Shown here piece by piece: positions 46,451 to 59,829 of a DNA stretch of 64,000 nucleotides (its first letter is position 1; each line of letters opens with the position of its first letter). Position numbers and translations under genes: made by a program. The notes under the pieces are model-generated. The model was given only the letters and a program-made list of their open reading frames with translations. It was not told the origin of the DNA and made no database searches. The stretch comes from Tragulus kanchil. Taxonomy: Eukaryota; Chordata; Mammalia; Artiodactyla; Tragulidae. The stretch spans positions 35,434,170 to 35,498,169 of the forward strand of contig JAIOJX010000001.1 in assembly GCA_022376925.1 (NCBI GenBank), read 5' to 3'.

Positions 46451-48155
46451 GGATATAAGGCAACAACCCATCACTTCTCCACTCAGCCACTAATATCCTT
46501 CATCTTTCTTGGACCCATGAGAAAGCAGATTTCATGAAATAAGGCATATACAGAGAGATAATTTAGATACTTTTTATGGCCTCTGCTCATTTTCTTGGAA
46601 ATTCTGGCTTTTAAAAAAGATGTACATGCTTTTATATGCATAAGAAGTTTTCTAGAGAGATTTTTTGCCAAAATGTCTCCATTGGTTATTTCTGAGATAT
46701 ATATTAGGTTCAGTGCCAATCGCTAAGGTCAATGGGACATCTAGATAAAAAGATTTGTCTCCGGGCTTCCCCGGGTGGTCCAGTGGGTAAGGACACCGCC
46801 TTGCAGTGCAAGGGGCGCCGGTTCGATCCCTGGCCTGGGAAGATCCCACGTGCCGCGGAGCGGCTGGACTGATGTGTCCAATTACCGAGCCGGGGCTCTG
46901 GAGCGCATGCGCCCAGAGCCAGCACTCTGCAACCACCAGACGCCACCGCGATGGGAGGCCCACAGGAGCCAAAGAACAAAGACAGATGAAAATAGAGAAA
47001 TGAAAGACCAATAGAAGTGGCCCACCAACTCCCCTCCCTCCCCAACCCAACCCCCGCCCAAAAAAAAAAATAAAAAAAAAAAAAAAAAAAAAAATTTGTC
47101 TCTTGGTAATGATCGCCTGGTTTCTCAGACAGGCTCCCACAAGGCAGCATTTACCTTGCTGAATTCACATACTCCAGGGTCTAGATCCTAATTTTGTCTT
47201 CAAACTAAAAATATGCACAACTGATAATCTTATGCACAATACAAGCGCATACATATGTTCTCCAAAAGACAAGGATAAGAATGTTCATAAGAGCACTGTA
47301 GCATAGTAGCATTTTTAGCCCCAACTGAAAATACTCCAAATATCCATTAACAGTAAAAAAGATAACTGAAAAAAGATAAATGAGGTTTATAGTCATAAAT
47401 GGCAATGAATATTATATATTCAATAGTATAGATTAATCTCACAGATAATGTTAACAAATATCCAAAAAAGATACAAAGGAACACATACTATGTGACTTCG
47501 TTTACAAAAAGTTTAAACAGCACACACAAATAATCCTTCCCTCACTAGGATATAAGGCAACAACCCATCACTTCTCCACTCAGCCACTAATATCCTTCAT
47601 CTTTCTTGGACCCATGAGAAAGCAGATTTCATGAAATAAGGCATATACAGAGAGATAATTTAGATACTTTTTATGGCCTCTGCTCATTTTCTTGGAAATT
47701 CTGGCTTTTAAAAAAGATGTACATGCTTTTATATGCATAAGAAGTTTTCTAGAGAGATTTTTTGCCAAAATGTCTCCATTGGTTATTTCTGAGATATATA
47801 TTAGGTTCAGTGCCAATCGCTAAGGTCAATGGGACATCTAGATAAAAAGATTTGTCTCCGGGCTTCCCCGGGTGGTCCAGTGGGTAAGGACACCGCCTTG
47901 CAGTGCAAGGGGCGCCGGTTCGATCCCTGGCCTGGGAAGATCCCACGTGCCGCGGAGCGGCTGGACTGATGTGTCCAATTACCGAGCCGGGGCTCTGGAG
48001 CGCATGCGCCCAGAGCCAGCACTCTGCAACCACCAGACGCCACCGCGATGGGAGGCCCACAGGAGCCAAAGAACAAAGACGGATGAAAATAGAGAAATGA
48101 AAGACCAATAGAAGTGGCCCGCCTGCTCCCCTCCCCCCCCCAACCCAACCCCCCC

Positions 48156-48191
<36 letters not shown>

Positions 48192-48633
48192 TTTGTCTCT
48201 TGGTAATGATCGCCTGGTTTCTCAGACAGGCTCCCACAAGGCAGCATTTACCTTGCTGAATTCACATACTCCAGGGTCTAGATCCTAATTTTGTCTTCAA
48301 ACTAAAAATATGCACAACTGATAATCTTATGCACAATACAAGCGCATACATATGTTCTCCAAAAGACAAGGATAAGAATGTTCATAAGAGCACTGTAGCA
48401 TAGTAGCATTTTTAGCCCCAACTGAAAATACTCCAAATATCCATTAACAGTAAAAAAGATAACTGAAAAAAGATAAATGAGGTTTATAGTCATAAATGGC
48501 AATGAATATTATATATTCAATAGTATAGATTAATCTCACAGATAATGTTAACAAATATCCAAAAAAGATACAAAGGAACACATACTATGTGACTTCGTTT
48601 ACAAAAAGTTTAAACAGCACACACACATAACTA
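46451..48633 (+). repeat. Tandem direct duplication 13 (1,097-bp offset)
   Basis: Copy 1 is 46451-47547 and copy 2 is 47548 to about 48633. It contains a CHR SINE and an L1-like 3' scrap (47330-47520). The C-rich and A-rich tail of the SINE differs in length between copies (47030-47094 versus 48120-48190), and the end of copy 1 (47527-47547) is corrupted. Confidence 0.9.
46762..47094 (+). mobile_element. CHR-type tRNA SINE
   Basis: Head GGGCTTCCCCGGGTGGTCC, box-B-like GGTTCGATCCCTGG, long A tail. Target duplication 'atttgtctc' on both sides (46751-46761 and about 47093-47102). The second copy at 47859-48190 is from duplication 13. Closely similar to the element at 25232, so same subfamily. 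Confidence 0.9.
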
Positions 48634-50384
48634 ATCCATAGATTTAGAAGTCAGAACACTGGTTACCCTTGGGGTGCTTTATTGACTAGATGGGAACACA
48701 AGGGAAGCTTCCAGTGTGCTGTTCATGTTTTGTTCCTTGTTCACGTTGTGAAAATTTATTGAGCCAAACACTTAAGATTTGTGTACTTTTCTGACTATAT
48801 GATATGGTAGCGGGGGATAAAAAAATGAAACCAATCCTTCTGTTGAGCTGGAGAAGTTGAAAAAAAACATAGTTTTTCACTTTCCTGAAGACACTAGAGA
48901 GCTAACAAGATGCTGAAGACTACCTGGTTCAGAATAGGAGTGGGAGAAGTTGAACTTAATGCTAGGGTCCCTTTTCCCTATGGAGTATATACAGTTATCA
49001 AGGGAATTATTGAGAGCTTATGTAGAGTTTTGGATAGTCTTGGGAGGGCTAGAGAGACAGATATTAGAGTCCAAATACTGGCAAGAAATATACCTGGTTA
49101 AACCCTAAAATCTTTGGAGTGTAATTCTGAAAGAGCTGCATCTCAGAGTCAGAGTGAATGTAATCTCAAGCACTGGAAATTGGATGAAGGTTATTCCGAA
49201 GTGCTGATGCCCCTGGATGCCTGGCAAAGACAAATGTAAATTCTCTTTGGAGAGAATTATTACTGGCCCCAAATTATTTCTGAAGTTTTGTAACATATTA
49301 CATCTAGTACACAATAGAAGAGCACCGAGCACACAGGAAGACAAGAAAAAATTAATAAAAATCAGCAGAAATGACAGACAACAGCAAAAGACTCGTTGGG
49401 CCTTCAGATAATGGAGTACTCAGACATAGATTTGAAATAAATATGCTTGCCATGCTTTAGAAGATGAAAGACAAGAGAATATCTGCAGACAAATGGAAAC
49501 TGTTAAAAAGTATAAAGAATAATAGAAAAAAAATAGAATAATCTCGATCAACTTGAATGGAGGAATTTAACAGCAAAGTACATATAGAGGAAGACAAAAT
49601 TATTTAACAGGAAGGTAGGTTGGAAGAAACTAACCAGAAAAAAATGTCAGAGTCGCAAAAAAGTGAAAAAATTGAGTGGTGAAGTGACAGAGAATATAGA
49701 AAGAAGGTACAGTATATGTACACTAGAAGTTCAGGAAGAGAGGAAAGAATAAATGAGGCAAAAGTACCATCTGAAGAAATAGTGGTTGACAATTCTCTGA
49801 AACTTTCCAAAATGGCAAACTGCAGATTCAAGAAACCATTCAACTCTCAAGCAAGATAAATTTAGAATTAGAAGATGGGGTATATATTATGCTTTCATAT
49901 ATAGTTATTTTGTATATTACCACTGAATTCTTTTATAGTTCTTATAATTTTATCTGTTTGATAACTAATTATATAATATACAATATGTGGCATAAATGCT
50001 ACAAGTACCTTCTCCAGGGTCGGTGTCAGAAATCATTAATTGGTCATTCAGTTGAGGCTGGGTGCCATAAATCCTTCTCAAGGTGCACTCTTTGGGAAGG
50101 TAATTCTCTATGGCTTCATCATAGAGAATATATTCTGCACATATTCTGAGCAAGACACTTACTGTCCATTGTTTTAAACTGTCTTTTCAAATTTGTATTG
50201 CAAATAGGCTTGGAAAACACAGTATCTCCCCCAAGAGCAAAGAGAAGATTTGCTAACTAAGGATAAAAGACTCAGATTCTTCAAACCCAGAGTTCTTCTG
50301 GAACACCTCTCTGCATGTGCTGGTGTCATCTGGCTTTCTTCATATCACCTGCTGGGAACTGGTGCAAAAATGCAGATAATCTGA
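48634..50384. other. AT-rich DNA with decayed LINE-like sequence
   Basis: Long A-rich, purine-biased stretch (about 49200-49860) with the style of old L1/HAL1 coding DNA, but no frame over 90 codons. No gene seen. Confidence 0.4.
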
Positions 50385-50955
50385 AAGAAGCACCTGTACC
50401 CCAGTGTTCATTGCACCTCTCTATACAATAGCTAGAACATGGAAGCAACCTAGATGTCCATCGACGAACGAATGGATCCAAAAGCTCTGGTACATATATA
50501 CAATGGAATACTACACAGCTGTAAAGAGAAATGCAGAAGAATCAGCCCTAATGAGGTGGCTAGATCTAGAACGTATCATAAAAAGTGAAGTCAGTCAGAA
50601 AGAGAAGGACAAATACAGTATATTAACACATATATATGGAATCTAGCAGGATGGTGATGATGGCGTGCGCAGTGAAGCAACTGAAAGACAGACATGCACA
50701 GTGGACATATGGACATTCTTGGGAAGGAACAGAGGGTGGGAGGCGTAAAGGAAGTAGCATGAAGGCCTGTACTATCATAACTGAAGAAAATAGCTCTAGT
50801 CATTGCTATGTGAGAAAAGGGGATCCTTCAGGGGTGCTGTGTGATGGTTGGGAGGGGTGGGAAGGGGGGGATATATATGTGACTGATCTGGGAACATGCA
50901 TGTCTGTTAACAACAAAACTCTGTAAAGGTTAAAAGCAAAATAAAGGTTTAAAAA
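50385..50955 (+). mobile_element. L1 3' end (ORF2 C-terminus and 3' UTR)
   Basis: The translation at 50404-50646 holds the classic L1 ORF2 end, including GIHTMEYYTAV-like 'YTMEYYTAVKRN', then 'EVSQKEKDKYSILT'. A 3' UTR with G-rich stretch and tail near 50940 follows. Fairly young, plus orientation and 5'-truncated. Confidence 0.88.
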
Positions 50956-51271
50956 AATGCAGATAATCTGGCTAACTACTATTGATATGAGTAATGAATG
51001 GTCTTTTATCTCTCAAAAAAAAAAAAAAGAGGATGTGGTATATAAAGCAAAAATGAACAGAACTATAAGAAATAATAGAGGTGCCAAATCATAGTAGATT
51101 TTTAAATGTCTTTTTTTTTGTAACTGAAAGAATAAGTAGATACAAATAGCAAGAGTAAAGAAGATTTGAAATGATTAGTAAACATGACATTTAATTCAGT
51201 CCCTGATTGGTATAATATTACACTCAACAATCACAAAAAATTCAGTCAAAAAAACCATATGGAACATACAC

Positions 51272-51735
51272 AAGGCGTGCCTCATTTTATTGTACTTCCT
51301 TTTAGTGCACTTAACAGATACTGCATTTTTTACAAACTGAAGGTCTGCGGCAACCCTGTGTCAAGTCTATTGGTGCTATTTTTCCGACAACATTTGCTCA
51401 CTTCATGTCTCTCTGTCACATTTTGTTATTTCTCACACTATTTCAAACTTTTTCATTATCATTATATTATGCTATGGTGATCTGTGATCAGTGATCTTTG
51501 ATGTTATTATTACAAATATATATGTGTATATACACATATAAAACTCCCTGAAAGAGTTGTCTAGAGTTTTAGACATAACTCTATTGCACACTTAATAGAC
51601 TATGGCATACTGTAAGCATAAATTTTATATGCACTGGGAAACTAAAATATTCATGTGCCTTGCTTTGTTGTGATATTTGCTTTGTTGTGGTGATCTGGAA
51701 GTGAAGTTTCAATATCTCTGAGGTATGTCTGTATC
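51272..51735. mobile_element. Tigger-type (TcMar) DNA transposon remnant
   Basis: Starts 'aaggcgtgcctcattttatt', continues 'ttttttacaaactgaaggtc' and 'ggtgatctgtgatcagtgat', and ends 'caatatctctgaggtatgtc', the layout of Tigger-family fossils. The internal transposase is missing. Confidence 0.75.
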
Positions 51736-52300
51736 AAAATTGATCATATACTGGGACATAAAACAAGTGTCAACACATTTCAAAAGATTAAAATCATATG
51801 GCATGTGTTCCCTAACCGTGGTGCAATAAACTAGAAATCAGTAATAAAAATATAACTAATAGGGGCTTCCCTGGTGGTCCAGTGGGTAAAGAGTTCGCCT
51901 TGAAATGCAGGTGGCACTTGTTCAATCCCTGGTCTGGGAAGATCCCATGTGCCACGGAGCGGCTGGACCCATGTGTCCAGTTGCGAGCCAGCGATCTGGA
52001 GCGCATGTGCCCAGAGCTAGAGTTCTGCAGCGAGAGAGGCCACTGCAATGGGAGGCCCACACAGGCCAAAGAATAATGATGAATAAAATTAAATAAATAA
52101 AAAAAAATTAAAAAGGCCAAAATTTTAAATATGTGTGTGTGTGTGTGTGTATAAAAAAATAGTCTGCATATTTTTGGAATTAGGAAATATATTTCTAAAT
52201 AACCCAAGGGTCAAAGAAAAAATCATAATTAAAATTTGAAAATTTTTTGCATGGAATTGTAATGAAAACATTATATTCAAAGTTTTAGAGAATAGTTTCT
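51736..52300 (+). mobile_element. L1 fragment with an inserted CHR SINE
   Basis: Degraded L1 ORF2-like DNA (51740-51862 and 52116-52300) interrupted by a CHR SINE at 51864-52115 (head GGGGCTTCCCTGGTGGTCC, box B GTTCAATCCCTGGTCTGG, A-rich tail). A (TG)n tract at 52133-52151 follows the SINE. Confidence 0.7.
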
Positions 52301-52515
52301 TTTTGGCTGACAGCCCAAGACCAAACCTGTCACTTAGAAGGACAAGAAAAGCTGAAAAAGAAATTATAATTATAGTTAAACAAATTAAATTATTTAAAGA
52401 CATCAGAGAGCTACAAAAGCAGCCGGAATTTGAAGTATCAAAATCATGGAGAAAAAAGAAACTTAAAGAACTGAAACATATTTGACACCAATTTTCTTCT
52501 TGAAGTATTTGTTGA

Positions 52516-54690
52516 TTAATAATTAAAATGGGTGGAGAGGCTGAAAAATAAACTAGTAAGAGTCAAAACACCTGAGGAGAACTTTCAGTTACACAGAGTT
52601 GAGGATTCAAAATCTAGAACATAGGGCTACCTACACATCTAGGATTTGATGGGCTAAGATCCTGGAGAAAGCAAATTACAAAGAAAGGAAACAAGCAGTT
52701 TGAACTGATATTCTTCTTGAGGCATTCACCAGTGCTTACCAGCTATAGAGCTAGAAACAAAGAAACCTACTAGAAAAAGGCAGTTAAGAGGCTAGGAAGA
52801 TAAACTGAGCTATTGGCAACTTCATAGTGTAGGGAAGATAAAAATCAGAGTTTGTAGATTTCCAAGGATGTGAGACCTGATAAATTCCCTAGGCTGTCGG
52901 TAAGAACCCTTGAAGAATTACACACTAGAAATAAGGGTGAACTGGAAATAGAATAGATCAGACAAGGATTAAAATCCAACCTCATACTGTATAGCACAGG
53001 GAACTGTAGTCAGTATCTTGTAATAATCTGTCATGGAAAATAATCTGAAAAATAAAATATGTATACATGTATACTGAATCACCTCGCTGTGCACCTGAAA
53101 CATTGCAAATCATCTATATGTTAATAATATATATACATATATATAACAAAAAATAAAATCCAATCTCAAAGTGGTTCAATTCTTGATTAAAGTATTGATA
53201 ATTTATATTGTCTTCCCAAAGTCAAATCTAGACAAACTCATCTACGTTTTCTAGAATTTTTCATTCATAATGTTTAGCATTCAAACAAACGATATCAAAA
53301 GATATGGTAAACGAATTTTTCAAGGAGAAAAAGAAATACACAATAGAAATGGACCCATAGAAGACTAAGCTATTAGAGGTATCAGACTTTAAAGGAATTA
53401 TGATTAATATGTTCAAGAAAACAGAATTTCAAAGACAGTTTCACCCAAGAGCTGAAATGTGGTGGGAAAAGAACCAAACGGAAATTCTCAAAGTAAAAAC
53501 TGTAATAGTGACCTTCAGATTCAGCTCCAACGTACAAAAAGCTTGAAAGTCCTTGCAACCCTCCTTTTAACAAACAGGAAATCAACATATTTGAACATTC
53601 TTGAAGGTTAATAATTAAAATGGGTGGAGAGGCTGAAAAATAAACTAGTAAGAGTCAAAACACCTGAGGAGAACTTTCAGTTACACAGAGTTGAGGATTC
53701 AAAATCTAGAACATAGGGCTACCTACACATCTAGGATTTGATGGGCTAAGATCCTGGAGAAAGCAAATTACAAAGAAAGGAAACAAGCAGTTTGAACTGA
53801 TATTCTTCTTGAGGCATTCACCAGTGCTTACCAGCTATAGAGCTAGAAACAAAGAAACCTACTAGAAAAAGGCAGTTAAGAGGCTAGGAAGATAAACTGA
53901 GCTATTGGCAACTTCATAGTGTAGGGAAGATAAAAATCAGAGTTTGTAGATTTCCAAGGATGTGAGACCTGATAAATTCCCTAGGCTGTCGGTAAGAACC
54001 CTTGAAGAATTACACACTAGAAATAAGGGTGAACTGGAAATAGAATAGATCAGACAAGGATTAAAATCCAACCTCATACTGTATAGCACAGGGAACTGTA
54101 GTCAGTATCTTGTAATAATCTGTCATGGAAAATAATCTGAAAAATAAAATATGTATACATGTATACTGAATCACCTCGCTGTGCACCTGAAACATTGCAA
54201 ATCATCTATATGTTAATAATATATATACATATATATAACAAAAAATAAAATCCAATCTCAAAGTGGTTCAATTCTTGATTAAAGTATTGATAATTTATAT
54301 TGTCTTCCCAAAGTCAAATCTAGACAAACTCATCTACGTTTTCTAGAATTTTTCATTCATAATGTTTAGCATTCAAACAAACGATATCAAAAGATATGGT
54401 AAACGAATTTTTCAAGGAGAAAAAGAAATACACAATAGAAATGGACCCATAGAAGACTAAGCTATTAGAGGTATCAGACTTTAAAGGAATTATGATTAAT
54501 ATGTTCAAGAAAACAGAATTTCAAAGACAGTTTCACCCAAGAGCTGAAATGTGGTGGGAAAAGAACCAAACGGAAATTCTCAAAGTAAAAACTGTAATAG
54601 TGACCTTCAGATTCAGCTCCAACGTACAAAAAGCTTGAAAGTCCTTGCAACCCTCCTTACAATAAGGAAAATGTTAAACAAACAGGAAAT
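52516..54690 (+). repeat. Tandem direct duplication 14 (1,092-bp offset)
   Basis: Copy 1 is 52516-53607 and copy 2 is 53608 to about 54690. The end of copy 1 (53565-53607) lost about 17 bases relative to 54650-54700 and is otherwise corrupted. It contains an L1 3' end (52977-53158; again 54069-54250) with 'catactgtatagcacaggga' and 'gctgtgcacctgaaacattg'. Confidence 0.9.
52977..53158 (+). mobile_element. Artiodactyl L1 3' end
   Basis: The 'tatactgtatagcacaggg ... gaatcacctcgctgtgcacc' pattern is the common L1 3' UTR end in this group. Second copy at 54069-54250 from duplication 14. Upstream A-rich DNA to 52300 may belong to the same element. Confidence 0.7.
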
Positions 54691-54916
54691 CAACAACTTT
54701 TCTAAGATTGATCAGATACTTGAAGTCACAGGGCAAAACAAGACCCTCAAAGTCTAGAGATAAGAAGAATCACAGAATGAGACTAACTGAAGCAAAACAC
54801 TCAGGAGCCAGTAATTCGTTGGAAGACCTTCAATGGTTTAAACTGCTAGAGGCTGGATGTAGATTACTTTAAGCGTTGAAAATCTAAGGGTGGGAGTACT
54901 TTTGGGGAGAATTGTC

Positions 54917-57190
54917 ACATTTTTCATTCTTTTTTTTTTATCTGAAGGGACCCAACAAGTTCTCACAATGACGATCGGAGAAAATTTCCTTCATGTTTCT
55001 GTCAGGGAGGAGGGGAAGATAACCATTTTTGAATTATGCCCAGGGGAAAAATAACCATTTTGAAATACGTCCAAAATGCTCTCCATAACAAAAGCTATCC
55101 TGAAAGGGAAACTATTTTACCAGGGCTTTATCTGACCTAGGGGAAGGGCAACTGGCTGGCTCCAACTCCATCTAGACTTCCTGTCTCATGTAAAGGGAGG
55201 GGAAAAAAAGCACTATTAATCAACTGGATATAACTAACATTTGTAGAATATTTAATCCAACAACAGCAAAAAACACACATACTTCTCAGGCACACACATA
55301 AAATATTAACCAAGACAGACCACATTTTAGGCCATAAAACACATCTTAACAAGCTCAAAAGAGTTGAAAGCATACAAAATAGTCTCTCAGATCACAAGGA
55401 ATTCAACTAGAAATCAATAGCAGAAAGATAGATGCAAAATTTCTAAATATTTGAAGATTAAACAAACACACTCCTAAAACATGAGTCAAAGAAGAAGTCT
55501 CAAGAGAATATTTGAAACATGTTTAAATCAATGAAACTACAGCTTATCAAAATTTATTGTAGCCAGTAAAAACAGTGCTTAGAGGAAATTTATGGAATTT
55601 AATGCATACACAAATGTTCCCTGCTTTTTGAAAGTTTGCTATATGCTGCTTGTTTTTTTACAAAAGACCTGCATTAGTACCTGTTTTCACTAAGTGAAAG
55701 ATCCAAAGGCAATTTTTGCTTTTATGGAAAAAAGGTGAAAAGAGAAAACAGCTCACAGCATTTGTTTTGCAGCAAGCTGAGCTATTATGGAAGCAGCGTT
55801 TATCCCAAGCAGTGAGAGCAGCATTCACTGCCAAGCTCCTTTCCTGTGAACCACACTCATCATCTCAGCATCAAGCTGCCATCGCTTTGAACTGTGCCAT
55901 AGCCCAGATGCTTTATTTCAATCTATTTTGTGGGCCATTAGTATTAATAACATTTGTCCTAAGGTAATTGTTCTTTACTTTAACCCACTTTGGCTTGTGA
56001 AGCTTTCATAGGAACACTCTATTTTGGACAACAGGAAACTTGTATTAGAAAATAAAAAAAATGGGGCAACTTTTCATTTTTATTTTATCTGAAGGGACCC
56101 AACAAGTTCTCACAATGACGATCGGAGAAAATTTCCTTCATGTTTCTGTCAGGGAGGAGGGGAAGATAACCATTTTTGAATTATGCCCAGGGGAAAAATA
56201 ACCATTTTGAAATACGTCCAAAATGCTCTCCATAACAAAAGCTATCCTGAAAGGGAAACTATTTTACCAGGGCTTTATCTGACCTAGGGGAAGGGCAACT
56301 GGCTGGCTCCAACTCCATCTAGACTTCCTGTCTCATGTAAAGGGAGGGGAAAAAAAGCACTATTAATCAACTGGATATAACTAACATTTGTAGAATATTT
56401 AATCCAACAACAGCAAAAAACACACATACTTCTCAGGCACACACATAAAATATTAACCAAGACAGACCACATTTTAGGCCATAAAACACATCTTAACAAG
56501 CTCAAAAGAGTTGAAAGCATACAAAATAGTCTCTCAGATCACAAGGAATTCAACTAGAAATCAATAGCAGAAAGATAGATGCAAAATTTCTAAATATTTG
56601 AAGATTAAACAAACACACTCCTAAAACATGAGTCAAAGAAGAAGTCTCAAGAGAATATTTGAAACATGTTTAAATCAATGAAACTACAGCTTATCAAAAT
56701 TTATTGTAGCCAGTAAAAACAGTGCTTAGAGGAAATTTATGGAATTTAATGCATACACAAATGTTCCCTGCTTTTTGAAAGTTTGCTATATGCTGCTTGT
56801 TTTTTTACAAAAGACCTGCATTAGTACCTGTTTTCACTAAGTGAAAGATCCAAAGGCAATTTTTGCTTTTATGGAAAAAAGGTGAAAAGAGAAAACAGCT
56901 CACAGCATTTGTTTTGCAGCAAGCTGAGCTATTATGGAAGCAGCGTTTATCCCAAGCAGTGAGAGCAGCATTCACTGCCAAGCTCCTTTCCTGTGAACCA
57001 CACTCATCATCTCAGCATCAAGCTGCCATCGCTTTGAACTGTGCCATAGCCCAGATGCTTTATTTCAATCTATTTTGTGCGTCCATTAGTATTAATAACA
57101 TTTGTCCTAAGGTAATTGTTCTTTACTTTAACCCACTTTGGCTTGTGAAGCTTTCATAGGAACACTCTATTTTGGACAACAGGGGAAACT
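54917..57190 (+). repeat. Tandem direct duplication 15 (1,147-bp offset)
   Basis: Copy 1 is about 54917-56068 and copy 2 about 56069-57190. Small errors occur at the end of copy 1 (55930: GGGCC versus GCGTCC; 56033: GGG lost). Contains L1 ORF2-like DNA (55200-55600) and an unclassified element (about 55610-56035) with a DNA-transposon look, ending 'ttcataggaacactctattt'. Confidence 0.9.
55200..55600 (+). mobile_element. Degraded L1 ORF2 fragment
   Basis: Broken translation resembling the L1 ORF2 stretch about HILGHKTSLNKFKR... ('cattttaggccataaaacac', 'ctcagatcacaaggaattca'). Second copy at 56347-56747. Several stops. Confidence 0.6.
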
Positions 57191-59320
57191 TGTATTAGAA
57201 AATAAGAAAGAAGAGAGATGTGGCCAAGATAGTGGAGTAGGAAGCCTGTGAACTCATCTCCTCCCATGGGAACATCAACATACAACATTTACAGAGCAAC
57301 TATCAACGGGAATGACCTGGAGACGATCAGAAGATATTCTCTACAACCAAAGATACAAAGAAGGAATCCCAATGAGATAGGTAGGAGGGGCAGACACACA
57401 ATACAGCCAAGACTCATATCCCTGGGTAGGAGACCCACAAATGGGAGGATAAACATAATCACAGGTGTTCCCCACAAGGAGCAAAGGATCTAAGCCCCAT
57501 ATTGGGCTCCCCAGCATGGGCATCCTGTGCCAGGAAGATAATCCTCCAGAATATCTGATTTTGAAGGCCAGTGAGGCCTGCAAACAGAAGAGCCTGACAG
57601 CTAAAGGAATCAAAGATTCTGCTCTTAAAACGCACACAGCTTCCCTGGTAGCTCAGTAGTGGAGAGTTGGACTGCCAATGCAGGAGACACAGGTTCGATC
57701 CCTGATCCGGGAAGATCCCACATGCTGCAGAGCAACTAAGCCCATGAGCCACAGTTACTGAGCCTGTGCTCTAGAGTCTCGGAGCCATAACTATTGAGCC
57801 CATGCACTGCAACTACTGAAGCCTGTGTGCCCTAGAGCCCGAGTTCCACAACAAGGAAAGTCACCACAACAAGAAGCCTGCTCAGCTCAACTAGAGAGCA
57901 GCCCCCACTCCCTGCAACCAGAGAAGAGCCAGTGGCAGCAGTGAAAACCCAGAATAGCCAAAAACAAAGAAATAAAATACAAATTTTTAAAAAGAGCCAA
58001 GATTTCCAGTATTAGAGAAAAATGAATCCAAACAAAGAATTAAGGAAGTAAACATTTAAAAACACACACACATACACACCTTATACAGTTGTTTTGAGTT
58101 CTTTATCCTACGAGGGCACTAATGCTGATGAGGACCATTTTGGTGTCCTCTCTAGCCTATTAGTACCAGGGGCTTACTCACTCACCAACAGAAAGGCCCA
58201 TATGGGTAAATAACCTACAAGGGCCAGCTCGGTAATTGTTCTTTACTTTAACCCACTTTGGCTTGTGAAGCTTTCATAGGAACACTCTATTTTGGACAAC
58301 AGGAAACGTGTATTAGAAAATAAGAAAGAAGAGAGATGTGGCCAAGATAGTGGAGTAGGAAGCCTGTGAACTCATCTCCTCCCATGGGAACATCAACATA
58401 CAACATTTACAGAGCAACTATCAACGGGAATGACCTGGAGACGATCAGAAGATATTCTCTACAACCAAAGATACAAAGAAGGAATCCCAATGAGATAGGT
58501 AGGAGGGGCAGACACACAATACAGCCAAGACTCATATCCCTGGGTAGGAGACCCACAAATGGGAGGATAAACATAATCACAGGTGTTCCCCACAAGGAGC
58601 AAAGGATCTAAGCCCCATATTGGGCTCCCCAGCATGGGCATCCTGTGCCAGGAAGATAATCCTCCAGAATATCTGATTTTGAAGGCCAGTGAGGCCTGCA
58701 AACAGAAGAGCCTGACAGCTAAAGGAATCAAAGATTCTGCTCTTAAAACGCACACAGCTTCCCTGGTAGCTCAGTAGTGGAGAGTTGGACTGCCAATGCA
58801 GGAGACACAGGTTCGATCCCTGATCCGGGAAGATCCCACATGCTGCAGAGCAACTAAGCCCATGAGCCACAGTTACTGAGCCTGTGCTCTAGAGTCTCGG
58901 AGCCATAACTATTGAGCCCATGCACTGCAACTACTGAAGCCTGTGTGCCCTAGAGCCCGAGTTCCACAACAAGGAAAGTCACCACAACAAGAAGCCTGCT
59001 CAGCTCAACTAGAGAGCAGCCCCCACTCCCTGCAACCAGAGAAGAGCCAGTGGCAGCAGTGAAAACCCAGAATAGCCAAAAACAAAGAAATAAAATACAA
59101 ATTTTTAAAAAGAGCCAAGATTTCCAGTATTAGAGAAAAATGAATCCAAACAAAGAATTAAGGAAGTAAACATTTAAAAACACACACACATACACACCTT
59201 ATACAGTTGTTTTGAGTTCTTTATCCTACGAGGGCACTAATGCTGATGAGGACCATTTTGGTGTCCTCTCTCTAGCCTATTAGTACCAGGGGCTTACTCA
59301 CTCACCAACAGAAAGGCCCT
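57111..59320 (+). repeat. Tandem direct duplication 16 (1,118-bp offset)
   Basis: Copy 1 is 57111-58230 and copy 2 is 58231 to about 59320. The end of copy 1 (58198-58230) does not match 59318 onward and is probably low-quality tail. Contains a complete CHR SINE. All open frames are paired with a constant offset. Confidence 0.9.
57641..57995 (+). mobile_element. CHR-1-type tRNA SINE (full length)
   Basis: Head 'gcttccctggtagctcagta', box B 'ggttcgatccctgatccggg', the long body with 'gcccatgagccacagttact', 'gcaactactgaagcctgtgt' and the A-rich end 'agaaataaaatacaaatttt' (all visible in order). Longer and older than the other CHR copies here. Repeated at 58759-59113. Confidence 0.9.
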
Positions 59321-59548
59321 AGTACTGGGACACCACAGGCTGAGCAGCCATCTATATGTGAGCCTGGCCTCACCTACCAATTGGCTGCGCCAGCTCTGGG
59401 ACCACGCAGGTCATGCAGCCAGCTGCACCAGGACCCAGCCCCACCTGCCAGTGGATTGGCAGCCACCACGAGAGGCAGAAGGTAGAAGCCAAGTGCACCA
59501 GGGGCGAGCCCCCTACCACAATATAAGGGCTCAAGTAGCTCATTTATG

Positions 59549-59745
59549 GGATATGGTGGCTTAGATGGTAAAGAATCCACCTGCAATGTGGGAGACCTGG
59601 GCTCAATCCCTTGGTTGGGAAGAATTCCTGGAGAAGGGAACAGCTACCCACTCCACTGTTATTGCCTGGAGAATCCCATGGCTCGTCCATGGGGTCGCAG
59701 AGAGTTGGACATGACTGAGCAACTTTCAGTCACTTCACTAGAGCA
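59549..59745 (+). mobile_element. Bov-tA SINE
   Basis: 'ggtggcttagatggtaaaga' head, 'gacctgggctcaatcccttg' box B, 'ccatggggtcgcagagagtt' and 'gacatgactgagcaactttc' end. Single copy. Confidence 0.9.
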
Positions 59746-59829
59746 TTTAATTCTGGTGATCAGAGGAGACTGCACTGCTCTGACCTATAGCGCATCTCCT
59801 ACATGTGGCCACTGACCTACCAAATACAT